From Neotamlana sargassicola (GTDB lineage Bacteria > Bacteroidota > Bacteroidia > Flavobacteriales > Flavobacteriaceae), in NCBI RefSeq assembly GCF_020523965.1, contig NZ_JAJAPX010000006.1:186001-250000 (forward strand): DNA of 64,000 nucleotides. The letters are read 5' to 3'. Below the pieces are notes generated by a model that was given only the letters and a program-made list of their open reading frames with translations, did no database searches and had not been told where the DNA came from. A program made the position numbers and the translations under genes. This document shows positions 23,686-32,901 of this stretch, piece after piece. Position 1 is the stretch's first letter, and each line of letters begins with the position of its first letter.

Positions 23686-25017
23686 TTGAAACTATTTAAA
23701 CCCTTTTACATACAACCTCGTTTTTTTTACGCCGGAATTGCTATTGTAGTTTTATTTACCGCAAGTTATTTTATTCCGTCGCTATTTAACGTAGCTCAAC
23801 TGTTAATTTTGGCATTAGTGGTGTTGTTTGTTTTAGATGTTTTAATCGTTTTTATAGGAAAAAACAAAATTGAAGCCACTCGAGAATTGCCAGACAAATT
23901 CTCGAATGGCGACAATAATTCGGTGATCTTAACCCTAAGTAACTACTACCCTTTTGCTATTAATTTAGAGATTATTGATGAAATACCAGAGCAATTTCAA
24001 GTACGCGACTTTAAATTAAAAGACAACATTGCTTCACGAAAAACAAAAACCATAAACTACCAATTAAAACCAACCGAGCGTGGCGAATATAAATTTGGCA
24101 GTTTAAATGTTTACGCGTCTTCCGCATTAAAAATTGTAGCCAAACGCTATACTTTTAATGCCGATGCTATGGTGCCAACCTACACTAGTTTTAAACAGTT
24201 AAAAAAGTTTGAGCTTTTAAATATTAATAAAAACTCCTTTGAATATGGCCTAAAAAAAGTACGTCGCTTGGGGCATTCTATGGAATTCGAACAAATAAAA
24301 GAATATGTTTTAGGCGACGATTTACGCACTATAAACTGGAAAGCTACAGCAAAGAAAAACCAATTAATGGTAAACCAGTTTCAAGACGAAAAATCTCAAC
24401 CTGTATATTCTATAATCGATAAAGGCCGTGTAATGAAAATGCCTTTTAATGGTTTAAGCCTTTTAGATTATGCCATAAATGCCACTTTAGTTATCAGCAA
24501 CGTAGTTTTAAAAAAGCAAGACAAAGCGGGTATGTTTTCATTTTCTAAAAAAACAGAAAACGTGGTAGTTGCAGAGCGCAGAAATTCGCAGATGCAACTT
24601 ATTTTAGAATCGCTTTACAATGTAAAAACTGATTATTTTGAAACCGATTTTAGTAGATTGTACAACAATTTAAAAAAACACGTTAAGCAACGTAGCTTGC
24701 TTTTACTGTACACTAATTTTGAAACATTAGATGGCTTAGAGCGCCAATTACCGTATTTAAAAGCCATTGCTAAAAGTCATTTACTAGTGGTAATCTTCTT
24801 TAAAAATACCGAGTTAAACGAACTCATTAATAACAAAGCCGAAACTGTTGAGCAAGTTTACGATAAAGTTATTGCCGAAAAATTTGCCTTTGAAAAACGC
24901 CTTATTGTAAACGAACTAAAAAAATATGGTATTCACTCCATTTTAACTTCTCCTGAACATTTAACCATTAATACCATCAACAAGTATTTAGAAGTTAAAG
25001 CACGTGGTTTATTATAA
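23686..25017 (+). CDS. DUF58 domain protein, MoxR partner
   Basis: 443-aa protein beginning at a TTG (MKLFKPFYIQPRFF). Two membrane helices (~16-54) precede a beta-sandwich segment and the DUF58 block (GHSMEFEQIKEYVLGDDLRT, INWKATAKKNQLMVNQFQDE). The following VWA-like fold has SIIDKGRVMKM where a MIDAS would read DxSxS, so metal binding is doubtful. DUF58 proteins are the usual partners of MoxR ATPases and are thought to act in envelope integrity. It ends the cluster. Confidence 0.9.
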   Translation: MKLFKPFYIQPRFFYAGIAIVVLFTASYFIPSLFNVAQLLILALVVLFVLDVLIVFIGKNKIEATRELPDKFSNGDNNSVILTLSNYYPFAINLEIIDEIPEQFQVRDFKLKDNIASRKTKTINYQLKPTERGEYKFGSLNVYASSALKIVAKRYTFNADAMVPTYTSFKQLKKFELLNINKNSFEYGLKKVRRLGHSMEFEQIKEYVLGDDLRTINWKATAKKNQLMVNQFQDEKSQPVYSIIDKGRVMKMPFNGLSLLDYAINATLVISNVVLKKQDKAGMFSFSKKTENVVVAERRNSQMQLILESLYNVKTDYFETDFSRLYNNLKKHVKQRSLLLLYTNFETLDGLERQLPYLKAIAKSHLLVVIFFKNTELNELINNKAETVEQVYDKVIAEKFAFEKRLIVNELKKYGIHSILTSPEHLTINTINKYLEVKARGLL

Positions 25018-25124
25018 AATTCACAATTCAGCATATAATTTTTACAATTGAGTCATTGTAATTATTAAATACTGGTTTTCCATTAGATATTTGAAGTGTA
25101 AAACAACATAAATCACTTTAAATT

Positions 25125-25550
25125 ATGAAAACGCTAACATCAATCATTCTATTAACATTATCTACATTTTTTGGAAACGCCCAAGAATCAGAAGAAAAAG
25201 GCCAATCTATTACTGTAACTATTGAAAATATCACCAACAATAACGGGCATGTGTTACTTACGCTACACAACGAAGCTACTTTTATGAAAGCGGCCCCTTT
25301 AAAATCTGAAAAAAGTGAAATTAAAGATGGTAAAGTAACAGTTACATTTAAAAATATAGCACCAGGCACTTATGCCATAATTGGCTTACACGACTTAAAC
25401 GATAATAACCGAATGGATTTTACAGAAACTGGCATGCCAAAAGAATCTTTCGCTGTATCAAATAATCCAGTGCTTTATGGTCCGCCACAATTCGCTCAAG
25501 CTAAATTTAATGTAACTAGCCAAAACATTGAAATGAAGCTAATGTTTTAA
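25125..25550 (+). CDS. DUF2141 domain exported protein
   Basis: 141-aa protein with a signal peptide (SIILLTLSTFFGNAQ, cleavage near 20) and a DUF2141 beta-sandwich: VTIENITNNNGHVLLTLHNE, VTVTFKNIAPGTYAIIGLHD and NDNNRMDFTETGMPKESFAV. The DLNDNNRMD segment looks like a calcium-binding loop. Secreted or periplasmic; function unknown. It converges on the FadL-like gene with the two stop codons overlapping (25547-25550), so there is no room for a separate terminator. Confidence 0.9.
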   Translation: MKTLTSIILLTLSTFFGNAQESEEKGQSITVTIENITNNNGHVLLTLHNEATFMKAAPLKSEKSEIKDGKVTVTFKNIAPGTYAIIGLHDLNDNNRMDFTETGMPKESFAVSNNPVLYGPPQFAQAKFNVTSQNIEMKLMF

Positions 25551-26782
25551 TTATACTTTGCTTTATTAAACCAACTACCAATAAAACTTAAATTTAAAGT
25601 AAGTTTATGGTAGTTTTCCTTTACTAAACCATTGTTTACTGTACCTTCGGTTCCGTAGGAGTAAGCAATGTTTAGTTTAGATAAATCGGACAAAGGCAAC
25701 CCCAAACCTGCCGACACGAAATAACTATCAATCGTATTATCGCTAATATTTAAAAAACCGGTATTGTAATTAAAACCAAAACGGTAATCTACATTACTCC
25801 AATAGCTTTTGCTTGGTGTTGGGTTATACTCTGCTCCAAAAGCATAAATACTTTGATCGGTATAGGTTTCTTCGTTTATAGATTGGTCGGTATCATTCCA
25901 TTTAAGTTTTGTAAAATCGAAACTCGTGGTTAATTTATTATTTATGGCAGAAGTAATACCAAAACCATAGGTTAATGGTAGCTCAAAATCGTCTAAACTA
26001 TAAGCTTCTTCATCATCTATAACAATATAAGTACCACTGCTTAATGTGGTGTTTGAGCTCCTAGTTTGGTCGCCACTTAAACTTGTTGGCAATTCAACAA
26101 TTCCGCCGAGGTTAATATTTAAATTTTCGCTATTAATAATATTGTATTGTAAACCTGTTTTAAGTTTAAATCCGTGATATCTGTTTTCATCAACAATATT
26201 TACAAGCGACTCGTAATACAAACTGCTTTCTTGCCTAATAGAACCGAAAATATAAGTAAAATCGGCACCAAAAGATAGATTTTTAGTAATATCGATACCA
26301 CCGGCAAGATATAATTTAGTTAAACCTCCGGAGCCTGTTACTCTCGAGGTGTATGTTTCGTTACTACCTTCAATATACCTTTCAATATCAATATCGTATC
26401 CTACTTTGGTATAAGGCAAAAGCCCAAAACTTAAACCTATATTTTTATTAACAGGAAAAGCCATTACAACATGAGAAATATTAAAATCTGTGGTGTTTTC
26501 AGATAAATTATCGGTTTCTATGGTAGAATACATGCCGTTTACACCAAATTCATACAGAAAAGTTTTAGGCTCTATACCGCTTAAACTCGCTGGATTAAAT
26601 AAGTTAATTTCGGCCGATTTATTTTGCGCAATACCTGTATTTCCTAATCCGGTTAAACCTCCCGTTGCTGTTTTATTTTCTACACCCAAACCAAAAATAG
26701 AATAAGGCGTACTCGTATCGTTTTGTGCAAAAGAAAAATTGGCTATTAATACCATAACCAACATGATTTTTAATATTTTCAT
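25547..26782 (-). CDS. FadL-like outer-membrane beta-barrel protein
   Basis: 411-aa protein with a signal peptide ending FSFAQ (~20) and the mature start STPYSIFGLGVENKTATGGL, then GLGNTGIAQNKSAEINLFNP ASLSG, typical of the OmpP1/FadL/TodX-like barrels of Bacteroidota (NPA motif). Regular amphipathic strands continue to the C-terminus. It may transport a hydrophobic compound, but many family members have no known cargo. It follows the DUF4270 gene by 10 bp and is surely in the same transcript. Confidence 0.82.
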   Translation of the reverse strand: MKILKIMLVMVLIANFSFAQNDTSTPYSIFGLGVENKTATGGLTGLGNTGIAQNKSAEINLFNPASLSGIEPKTFLYEFGVNGMYSTIETDNLSENTTDFNISHVVMAFPVNKNIGLSFGLLPYTKVGYDIDIERYIEGSNETYTSRVTGSGGLTKLYLAGGIDITKNLSFGADFTYIFGSIRQESSLYYESLVNIVDENRYHGFKLKTGLQYNIINSENLNINLGGIVELPTSLSGDQTRSSNTTLSSGTYIVIDDEEAYSLDDFELPLTYGFGITSAINNKLTTSFDFTKLKWNDTDQSINEETYTDQSIYAFGAEYNPTPSKSYWSNVDYRFGFNYNTGFLNISDNTIDSYFVSAGLGLPLSDLSKLNIAYSYGTEGTVNNGLVKENYHKLTLNLSFIGSWFNKAKYN

Positions 26783-26792
26783 TTAAATAATT

Positions 26793-28130
26793 TTAATAAT
26801 TTAAGTAAGTAACCGCAAGGTTTATGTTGGGATGCCCTTCATCATCTGTAGTTTTAATAACCACATTATCTACAATTTTATCATAGTCGGCAAACTGAAT
26901 CATTAAAGCGTAATTTAAATCGGTTTCTGAAGCTAAAACCGTTTGTACAAAACCGCTCATATCGATTGTATAATAGGTGTTTTGGTTAAACTCATCATCA
27001 TCCCCAGAAAGTACTGCGTAAGCGGTATTCCCATCAATATCTGTAAGTTGAGTAACAATTCGGTTTTTATGATCCACTACATAAACCTCAAAAGTATCAG
27101 GTAGCTCACTTTTTGAGTCACTATCAATTATTTCGGGATAAAATGTTAATTCGGCTTTTAAAACATTACTATTATCTGAAATTGCATTTAAATCACGAAG
27201 CGTAGGCATTTCAATTCTTGCGCAAATACCAAGCCCCGCTTGGGTAAATATTTTGTTGTTGGTATCTTCACTAGAAATTATAGTTTCAGAATCATCAAAA
27301 TAATTAATTAAGGTGCTTTCTAAATCTGCATCAATAGCATTAAATTGGTCTGCTTCTGTACTAACATAAAAACTAAATTGCTTGTCGTTATCGGCACTAG
27401 TATCATCGGTATCTTCTGTATAAAAAATACGCATTCCAGAATTATCATCAATAGTTTCGTCTGAAGAAAACTTAAACCCTAAAACATGCGCGTTTGCCGT
27501 ATAATCTGGAATTACAGTAACGCCATAGAAATATTGAAAAAATTCATCTGAAGAAATTATTTCGTTATCTCTAATTTGTTCAAAAATTTCTAACCCAACA
27601 TTATAATCTAAAGGAATATAAATAGAATCGGTGGTTGTGTTCGGTCTAGGAATAAACGAAGCTTCTCCTAAAGGTTCTGCATTATAACTAAGTTCTGAAA
27701 GGTTATAAAACGCATAGGCATCATCGACAGGCTCGAAATATTCCGTTACTCGGTGTACTCTATAGGTTTGGAGTTTTGTGGTATCGCCATGATAATAATT
27801 GTCGTAGTGCAGAACAAGACCAATAGAATCGTAAACGGCGTCGTCGCTTATAGTAAAACTAGCAGGGTTAAGCTGAAAATACGATTGTGCTTTAACCTGT
27901 CCGAAATTATCGTCGTACTCACTTCCTATTAAAATTCTACTTGAACTAGAAGTAATAAGTGAATCTAGCCTAAAAGTTCCTGCTTTTATGCTAAACGTAT
28001 CCATTATTGTAATATTAATATCACTGTCAACAAAATTGGTTCCAACAGGGTAATTACTCACCTCTTCAGAACATGAAAGCGCTAATAAAAAAATAAGGCC
28101 GCTCACTAAAAATAATCTCATATATCGCAT
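26793..28130 (-). CDS. DUF4270 family lipoprotein
   Basis: 445-aa predicted surface or outer-membrane lipoprotein (MRLFLVSGLIFLLALSC, lipobox LALSC at ~20). The mature N-terminus VGTNFVDSDINITIMDTFSI and LIGSEYDDNFGQVKAQSYF are typical of DUF4270, and the rest is a long all-beta protein with acidic loops. Function unknown; the family is restricted to Bacteroidota. An in-frame ATG three codons in (MRLFL) is an equally good start. It forms an operon with the FadL-like barrel, and the Kelch lipoprotein gene diverges upstream. Confidence 0.85.
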   Translation of the reverse strand: MRYMRLFLVSGLIFLLALSCSEEVSNYPVGTNFVDSDINITIMDTFSIKAGTFRLDSLITSSSSRILIGSEYDDNFGQVKAQSYFQLNPASFTISDDAVYDSIGLVLHYDNYYHGDTTKLQTYRVHRVTEYFEPVDDAYAFYNLSELSYNAEPLGEASFIPRPNTTTDSIYIPLDYNVGLEIFEQIRDNEIISSDEFFQYFYGVTVIPDYTANAHVLGFKFSSDETIDDNSGMRIFYTEDTDDTSADNDKQFSFYVSTEADQFNAIDADLESTLINYFDDSETIISSEDTNNKIFTQAGLGICARIEMPTLRDLNAISDNSNVLKAELTFYPEIIDSDSKSELPDTFEVYVVDHKNRIVTQLTDIDGNTAYAVLSGDDDEFNQNTYYTIDMSGFVQTVLASETDLNYALMIQFADYDKIVDNVVIKTTDDEGHPNINLAVTYLNY

Positions 28131-28329
28131 TTTTTGGCAAATCTAAATGCTAACTAAGTTTCAATATGTAGTAATAGATTAATAATAGTATTTTATAGAC
28201 GAGTATGTAAAACTTATGTTAAAATGTTAAAATAGAGTTAATTACATTATTCATAGTGTATTTAATCGCAGTTATAGACAAAAACGACTAATTGGTATAT
28301 TTTGTATGATTTTAAAATTTGTTTGAATC

Positions 28330-28337
28330 TAGTTTTG
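28330..28337 (+). promoter_or_regulatory. Candidate -7 element for the Kelch gene
   Basis: TAGTTTTG fits TAnnTTTG and lies 47 bp before the ATG at 28385 within the 254-bp divergent gap. TTTG sequences lie upstream but not at the ideal distance. Confidence 0.3.
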
Positions 28338-28384
28338 TGAAAAATTAATCATTCAAAAAAAGAAATAAACATAAATTAATACGT

Positions 28385-29368
28385 ATGAAATTGACAAAAA
28401 AATACCATGTAATATGCCTATTTATAATGGCTTTATTAACTGTTAGTTGTAATAATGATGATGACTCTGATGAATACGGAAACTGGGTAGAAAGTTCTAC
28501 ATTCGATGGTGATTCCAGAGGAAATGCAGTTAGTTTTACAATTGGCGATAAAGGTTATTTAATAACTGGACACGACGGTGATGATTATTTAAATGATACA
28601 TGGGAATATAATTCTGAGTTTGATTATTGGGTAAAGCGTGCGGATTTTCCTGGAAATGCAAGAAGCGGTGCTGTAGGTTTTGCTATTGATGGAAAAGGAT
28701 ACATTGGAACTGGTTACGATGGTTTCGACGAGTTAACTGATTTTTGGGAATACGATCCTGACACCAACCAATGGGAACAAAAGGCCGATTTTATTGGTTC
28801 TGGAAGATATGGCGCTATAGGTTTTTCTATTAACGGTTATGGTTATATTGGTACCGGTTACGACGGTAGTGAGCAAAAAGATTTTTACAAATACGATGCC
28901 ACTACAGATAGTTGGGAACAACTTGTTGGTTTTGGTGGAGAAAAACGTAAAGATGCAGCTGTTTTTGTTATTAACGATATTGCATACATTGGAACTGGTA
29001 CAAATGATGGCGCTGTAGAATACGATTTTTATTCTTTTGATGGTACAACTTGGACACAGTTAACAGATTTAGATGATGACGATTTAGATGAAGATATTAT
29101 TTTTTACAGTAGCGCTGGTTTTGCTTTAAATGGTAAAGGATATTTTGCTACTGGATTACAAGGTGCAGTTTCCAACCAATGTTGGGAGTACGACCCTTCG
29201 ACCGATAGTTGGGATGAAATGCCAAACTTTGAAGGTACAGCCAGACAAGACGCCTCTGCGTTTTCGTTTGATGATAAAGCGTACGTTTTAATGGGACGAA
29301 GTGGTAACTATTACTTCGATGATGTTTGGGAATTTAGACCAGACGAAATAGAAAATGAAGATGATTAA
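28385..29368 (+). CDS. Kelch-repeat lipoprotein
   Basis: 327-aa lipoprotein (signal MKLTKKYHVICLFIMALLTVSC, lipobox at ~21) followed by acidic NNDDDSDEYG and a six- or seven-bladed Kelch beta-propeller. Repeat cores such as GNAVSFTIGDKGYLITGHDG, GAVGFAIDGKGYIGTGYDG, GAIGFSINGYGYIGTGYDG and SAGFALNGKGYFATGLQG alternate with DTWEY, DFWEYDP and CWEYDP segments. It is probably displayed on the outer membrane for protein or glycan binding. Such Kelch lipoproteins often sit beside DUF4270 genes, as here, divergently. It is followed by a clear terminator. Confidence 0.88.
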   Translation: MKLTKKYHVICLFIMALLTVSCNNDDDSDEYGNWVESSTFDGDSRGNAVSFTIGDKGYLITGHDGDDYLNDTWEYNSEFDYWVKRADFPGNARSGAVGFAIDGKGYIGTGYDGFDELTDFWEYDPDTNQWEQKADFIGSGRYGAIGFSINGYGYIGTGYDGSEQKDFYKYDATTDSWEQLVGFGGEKRKDAAVFVINDIAYIGTGTNDGAVEYDFYSFDGTTWTQLTDLDDDDLDEDIIFYSSAGFALNGKGYFATGLQGAVSNQCWEYDPSTDSWDEMPNFEGTARQDASAFSFDDKAYVLMGRSGNYYFDDVWEFRPDEIENEDD

Positions 29369-29391
29369 TTGATTAATAGAGTTTTTTTAGC

Positions 29392-29450
29392 AAGAGGCTG
29401 AGTACTGGTAATTATTTAATTAATTTACCATACTCGGCCTTATTTTTTCT
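29392..29450 (+). terminator. Terminator of the Kelch gene
   Basis: Long imperfect stem: GGCTGAGTA...TGGTAA pairs with TTACCATACTCGGCC, with an AT-rich loop, and TATTTTTTC follows. Confidence 0.75.
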
Positions 29451-29518
29451 GCATAATAATATTAATTTATGCGCATGTTAAAATTGATACGCTTACTTTT
29501 GCCTTAACTAAATTTATT

Positions 29519-30574
29519 GTGAATAATTTTAAAAAAATACCACCAATTGTAATCCATGTTTTATTATGGACATTTTTTTTAATAATTAGTGCTTCTCAAA
29601 TTTATTACAGAATTGGTAGTATTCCTCAAGATTTTATTATTAGATCTTTTACTTTAATTCTGGCCTTTTACCTTAACTTTAACTTACTCGTGCCCTATTT
29701 GTTACTAAACAAAAAAATACCACTATACTTTTTGGTATTATTGGCATTCAGTTTTTTTTTCAGTTTTATATTACACGAATTTTTGCCGCGTCCAATAGAT
29801 TCGCCACCAAATTTTAATAGCAATAATTTCCCAAAACTACCTCCTCCGGAAAATCACGGGCCTTTATTTTTAAATTTTAGAGGATTTTTTCCTTCTGGCG
29901 GTTTATTGTTGTTAATTTTCACCTTAAGTACAAGTATTAAATTAGGTTTAGAATGGTTTAAATCGGAAAATAAAAGAGTAGCCATAGAATCGGAAAAGGT
30001 AAACTCCGAATTATCATTTTTAAAGGCGCAACTTAACCCGCATTTCTTATTTAACTCGCTAAATAGTATTTACTCACTAGCTCATAAACAATCAAAAGAT
30101 ACTACAAACGCTATTGTTATTTTATCCGATTTAATGCGATACATGATTTATGAAACCAATAAAGACCTTGTTCCTTTAGAAAAAGAAATAGAATACATTA
30201 AAAACTATGTATCCTTGCAATTGCTGCGTCTAAAAGATTCTAGCAACGTAAAACTTAATATTCACGGTAATTTAAAGTTTAGTATCGAACCTCTTTTGCT
30301 TATTTCGTTTATTGAAAATGCTTTTAAATACGGAACAGATTTTACTGGAAAAACCAATGTAAATATTAAAATTACTATCGACGAAGAATTATTAACATTC
30401 AATGTTTTTAATTCGGTAACACATCAACAACCCAAAACAAAAGATTCGGGTGTTGGGTTAGAAAATATAAAAAACAGATTAAATTTACTGTACCCAAATA
30501 AGCATAACATCGTTATTAAAAACGAAAAAAACAGTTATGAAGTAAATCTAACTTTAAAATTAAAAACGCTATGA
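29519..30574 (+). CDS. LytS/YehU-type sensor histidine kinase
   Basis: 351-aa membrane histidine kinase. GTG start at 29519; four helices within ~8-145 with a Pro-rich extracytoplasmic loop (FLPRPIDSPPNF ... PKLPPPENHG). A short coiled linker leads to the His_kinase domain with the phospho-accepting histidine in LKAQLNPHFLFNSLNSIYSL (~175-190). The HATPase part shows FIENAFKYG and GVGLENIKNRLNLLYP. It overlaps the response regulator by 4 bp and surely phosphorylates it. The signal sensed is unknown. Confidence 0.92.
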   Translation: MNNFKKIPPIVIHVLLWTFFLIISASQIYYRIGSIPQDFIIRSFTLILAFYLNFNLLVPYLLLNKKIPLYFLVLLAFSFFFSFILHEFLPRPIDSPPNFNSNNFPKLPPPENHGPLFLNFRGFFPSGGLLLLIFTLSTSIKLGLEWFKSENKRVAIESEKVNSELSFLKAQLNPHFLFNSLNSIYSLAHKQSKDTTNAIVILSDLMRYMIYETNKDLVPLEKEIEYIKNYVSLQLLRLKDSSNVKLNIHGNLKFSIEPLLLISFIENAFKYGTDFTGKTNVNIKITIDEELLTFNVFNSVTHQQPKTKDSGVGLENIKNRLNLLYPNKHNIVIKNEKNSYEVNLTLKLKTL

Positions 30575-31284
30575 TTTCTTGTATAATTATAGATGATGAA
30601 CCTTTAGCCCTAGAACTTTTAGAAGATTTTATATCTAAAATTGAATTTCTAGATTTAATAGCATCCTGCTCAAACGGTTTTGAAGCTACCAACATTTTAC
30701 GCAACAACAAAGTAGATTTAATTTTTACAGATATTGAAATGCCAAATTTTTCGGGAATCGATATTATTAAATCGCTCGATTATAATCCGCATTTTATTTT
30801 TACAACAGCATATTCGCATTATGCCGTTGAAGGTTTTAACTTAAACGCCATAGACTATTTAGTAAAACCTATACCGTTTCATAGATTTTTAAAAGCAGCC
30901 ACACGGGCACAAAGTATTATTAACAACGAAAAACAAGAACCTACCGTTGTAAATGTTGAAAAGCCAGCCCCCGAACAAGATTTTATATTTGTAAAATCGG
31001 AATACGAAAACCTAAAAGTAAACATAAACGATATTAAGTATATTGAAGGTTTAAAAGATTATATTAAAATTTACACAAATAAAGATAAGCCTATTTTAAC
31101 CTTAAATAGTCTTAAAAATTTCGAAGAAAAACTTAGCCATAATTTTATTCGGGTTCACAAATCGTATATTGTTTCTTTAAATCATATTCATTCTGTACAA
31201 CGAAACCGTATTATAATAGACGAAAAATGGATTCCTATTGGAGTAAGTTATAAAACCGAATTTTTAAAACGTATTGATTTTTAA
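30571..31284 (+). CDS. LytTR-family response regulator
   Basis: 237-aa two-domain regulator. Receiver domain ~1-115 with the acid pocket DDE at 8-10, phospho-aspartate D54 in LIFTDIEMPN, and AIDYLVKPI with the conserved Lys. The LytTR DNA-binding domain is ~135-237 (FIFVKSEYENLKVNINDIKY, LNSLKNFEEKL, FIRVHKSYIVSLNHI). Its ATG overlaps the kinase stop. Its targets may include the neighbouring Kelch/DUF4270/FadL-like surface genes, but this is only inference from proximity. Confidence 0.93.
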   Translation: MISCIIIDDEPLALELLEDFISKIEFLDLIASCSNGFEATNILRNNKVDLIFTDIEMPNFSGIDIIKSLDYNPHFIFTTAYSHYAVEGFNLNAIDYLVKPIPFHRFLKAATRAQSIINNEKQEPTVVNVEKPAPEQDFIFVKSEYENLKVNINDIKYIEGLKDYIKIYTNKDKPILTLNSLKNFEEKLSHNFIRVHKSYIVSLNHIHSVQRNRIIIDEKWIPIGVSYKTEFLKRIDF

Positions 31285-31370
31285 ATAGAAACGCAGCCAA
31301 ACTTAAAATAAGTAAGGCCGCGTTATCTGCTATTAACAAGGTTCTCTTTTTCTTAGCTCTCTTTTTTCAT

Positions 31371-31841
31371 TTAGCTTAACCAAGCTTTCATCATCCAAAC
31401 AGTTTTTTCTTGTTCGGTAATAAAATCACTCATCATCGAGTTTGTTCCTTCGTCGTTTGCATCACCCGATTTATCTAAAATATCACGTTCAATTTTTAAC
31501 AATTCGGTTAACGATTCTACTATTAATTGTACGGCTTTTTCGTCTTGTGATATATTTTTTCCAACTGGCACTTTACCGTGTAAGGTATAATCTTCAAAAG
31601 TATGCAACGGCGTTTGTCCTAAGGTTAAAATACGCTCAGCAATTTCATCTACTTTTACATTAGCATCGGTATAAAGCTCTTCAAACTTGGCATGTAAATC
31701 GAAAAAACGTTTCCCTTTTATATTCCAATGTATTCCTCTTAAATTTTGATAATAAATTTGAAAATTTGCAAGCAAATCATTTAAATCGTTTGCTAAATCT
31801 TGTGCTTTTTCTGTATCTAATCCTATACTATTTAGTGTCAT
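31371..31841 (-). CDS. dps: Dps-like ferritin, DNA protection during starvation
   Basis: 156-aa ferritin-fold protein that forms a dodecamer, oxidises Fe(II) with hydrogen peroxide and stores iron. The ferroxidase motif GIHWNIKGKRFFDLHAKFEE (~35-54) and DANVKVDEIAERILTLG give the His/Asp/Glu residues shared between subunits. The length is typical and no DNA-binding extension is present. Divergent from oxyR, with a palindromic operator-like site between them, which predicts peroxide induction. Confidence 0.92.
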   Translation of the reverse strand: MTLNSIGLDTEKAQDLANDLNDLLANFQIYYQNLRGIHWNIKGKRFFDLHAKFEELYTDANVKVDEIAERILTLGQTPLHTFEDYTLHGKVPVGKNISQDEKAVQLIVESLTELLKIERDILDKSGDANDEGTNSMMSDFITEQEKTVWMMKAWLS

Positions 31842-31866
31842 TATTTCTGTTGTTTAAATTACACTA

Positions 31867-31898
31867 CAAATTTATCATATAATAAACTGTAATATCAA
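31867..31898 (-). promoter_or_regulatory. Candidate dps promoter
   Basis: On the minus strand TAAATTTG (31874-31867) matches the Bacteroidota -7 box and lies ~26 nt before the dps ATG. A TTG 21 nt upstream (31898-31896) sits inside the palindrome at 31893-31913, so a bound regulator would touch the -33 region. Confidence 0.5.
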
Positions 31899-31913
31899 TA
31901 AGTTTTATTGATA
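31893..31913. promoter_or_regulatory. Palindromic operator, probable OxyR site
   Basis: TATCAATAA-GTT-TTATTGATA is a perfect 9-bp inverted repeat in the 105-bp gap between dps and oxyR. It also fits the LysR-type T-N11-A pattern. Its place just upstream of the dps core promoter suits an activator, and its distance from the oxyR start suits autoregulation. Assignment to OxyR is inference from position. Confidence 0.55.
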
Positions 31914-31946
31914 GTTTTTATATTTTTATAGCCTAAATTGATTTAA

Positions 31947-32888
31947 ATGACCATTACTCAACTATATTATGTTTTAGCTGTTGCCGAAAACCAAAATTTC
32001 ACCAAAGCTGCCGAAAAATGTTTTGTAACACAACCTACTTTAAGTATGCAAATACAAAAACTTGAAGACGAGCTTGATGTGCAAATATTCGATAGAAGTA
32101 AAAAGCCTATTGAGCTTACCGATGTTGGTAAAAAAATAGTTATTCAAGCAAGAAATATAGTAAACGAATCGTACAGAATTCAAGATATTGTAGATCAACA
32201 AAAAGGATTTATTGGTGGCGAATTTAAACTTGGCATAATACCAACGGTTATGCCCACGCTTTTACCTATGTTTTTAAAAGCATTTATAAAAAAACATCCT
32301 AAAGTAAAGCTTAAAATTGAAGAACTTACCACAGAAGAAATTATTACCCGCATTAACGACGGACATTTAGATGCCGCCATTGCTGCAACTCCCCTTGAGG
32401 AAGATAATATAAAAGAGCGTGCCTTGTTATACGAGCCTTTTGTATGTTATATTCCACAAGGCCATAGGTTACATGGTAAAAAAAATATTGAAGTTGGAGA
32501 CCTCGATATAGACGACATGCTTTTACTAGAAGACGGCCATTGCTTTAGGGAAGGTGTTATTAACTTATGTAAAGCATTTAAAGACCATGCAGATGATGAA
32601 TTCCAGTTAGAAAGCGGAAGTATTGAAACGTTAATAAAGCTATCTAACGAAGGCTTAGGCATGACACTTCTGCCCTATTTACATACTTTAGATATGCGGG
32701 AGAATGAAAAGAAAAATCTGCACTATTTTAAAGAACCATCGCCAGCACGCGAAGTGAGTATTATTTTTCATAAAAGCGAGCTAAAAATGCAAATAATTGA
32801 ATCTTTACAAGAGGTAATCGCAGGAATTGTAAGAGGTGCAATTGCTTTTCAAGATGTAAAAATTATTAGTCCGATACATAAAAAGTAA
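31947..32888 (+). CDS. oxyR: OxyR, LysR-type peroxide sensor regulator
   Basis: 313-aa LysR-type regulator. The N-terminal winged helix (~1-60) reads YYVLAVAENQNFTKAAEKCF then VTQPTLSMQIQKLEDEL. The substrate-like domain contains EDGHCFREGVINLCKA, whose cysteines are residues 199 and 208 by codon position, the same numbers as the redox pair of E. coli OxyR. This and the divergent dps gene make the assignment strong. Peroxide should form the C199-C208 disulfide and switch DNA binding. A hairpin terminator follows the stop. Confidence 0.94.
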   Translation: MTITQLYYVLAVAENQNFTKAAEKCFVTQPTLSMQIQKLEDELDVQIFDRSKKPIELTDVGKKIVIQARNIVNESYRIQDIVDQQKGFIGGEFKLGIIPTVMPTLLPMFLKAFIKKHPKVKLKIEELTTEEIITRINDGHLDAAIAATPLEEDNIKERALLYEPFVCYIPQGHRLHGKKNIEVGDLDIDDMLLLEDGHCFREGVINLCKAFKDHADDEFQLESGSIETLIKLSNEGLGMTLLPYLHTLDMRENEKKNLHYFKEPSPAREVSIIFHKSELKMQIIESLQEVIAGIVRGAIAFQDVKIISPIHKK

Positions 32889-32901
32889 AAGACGATATTT
32901 T

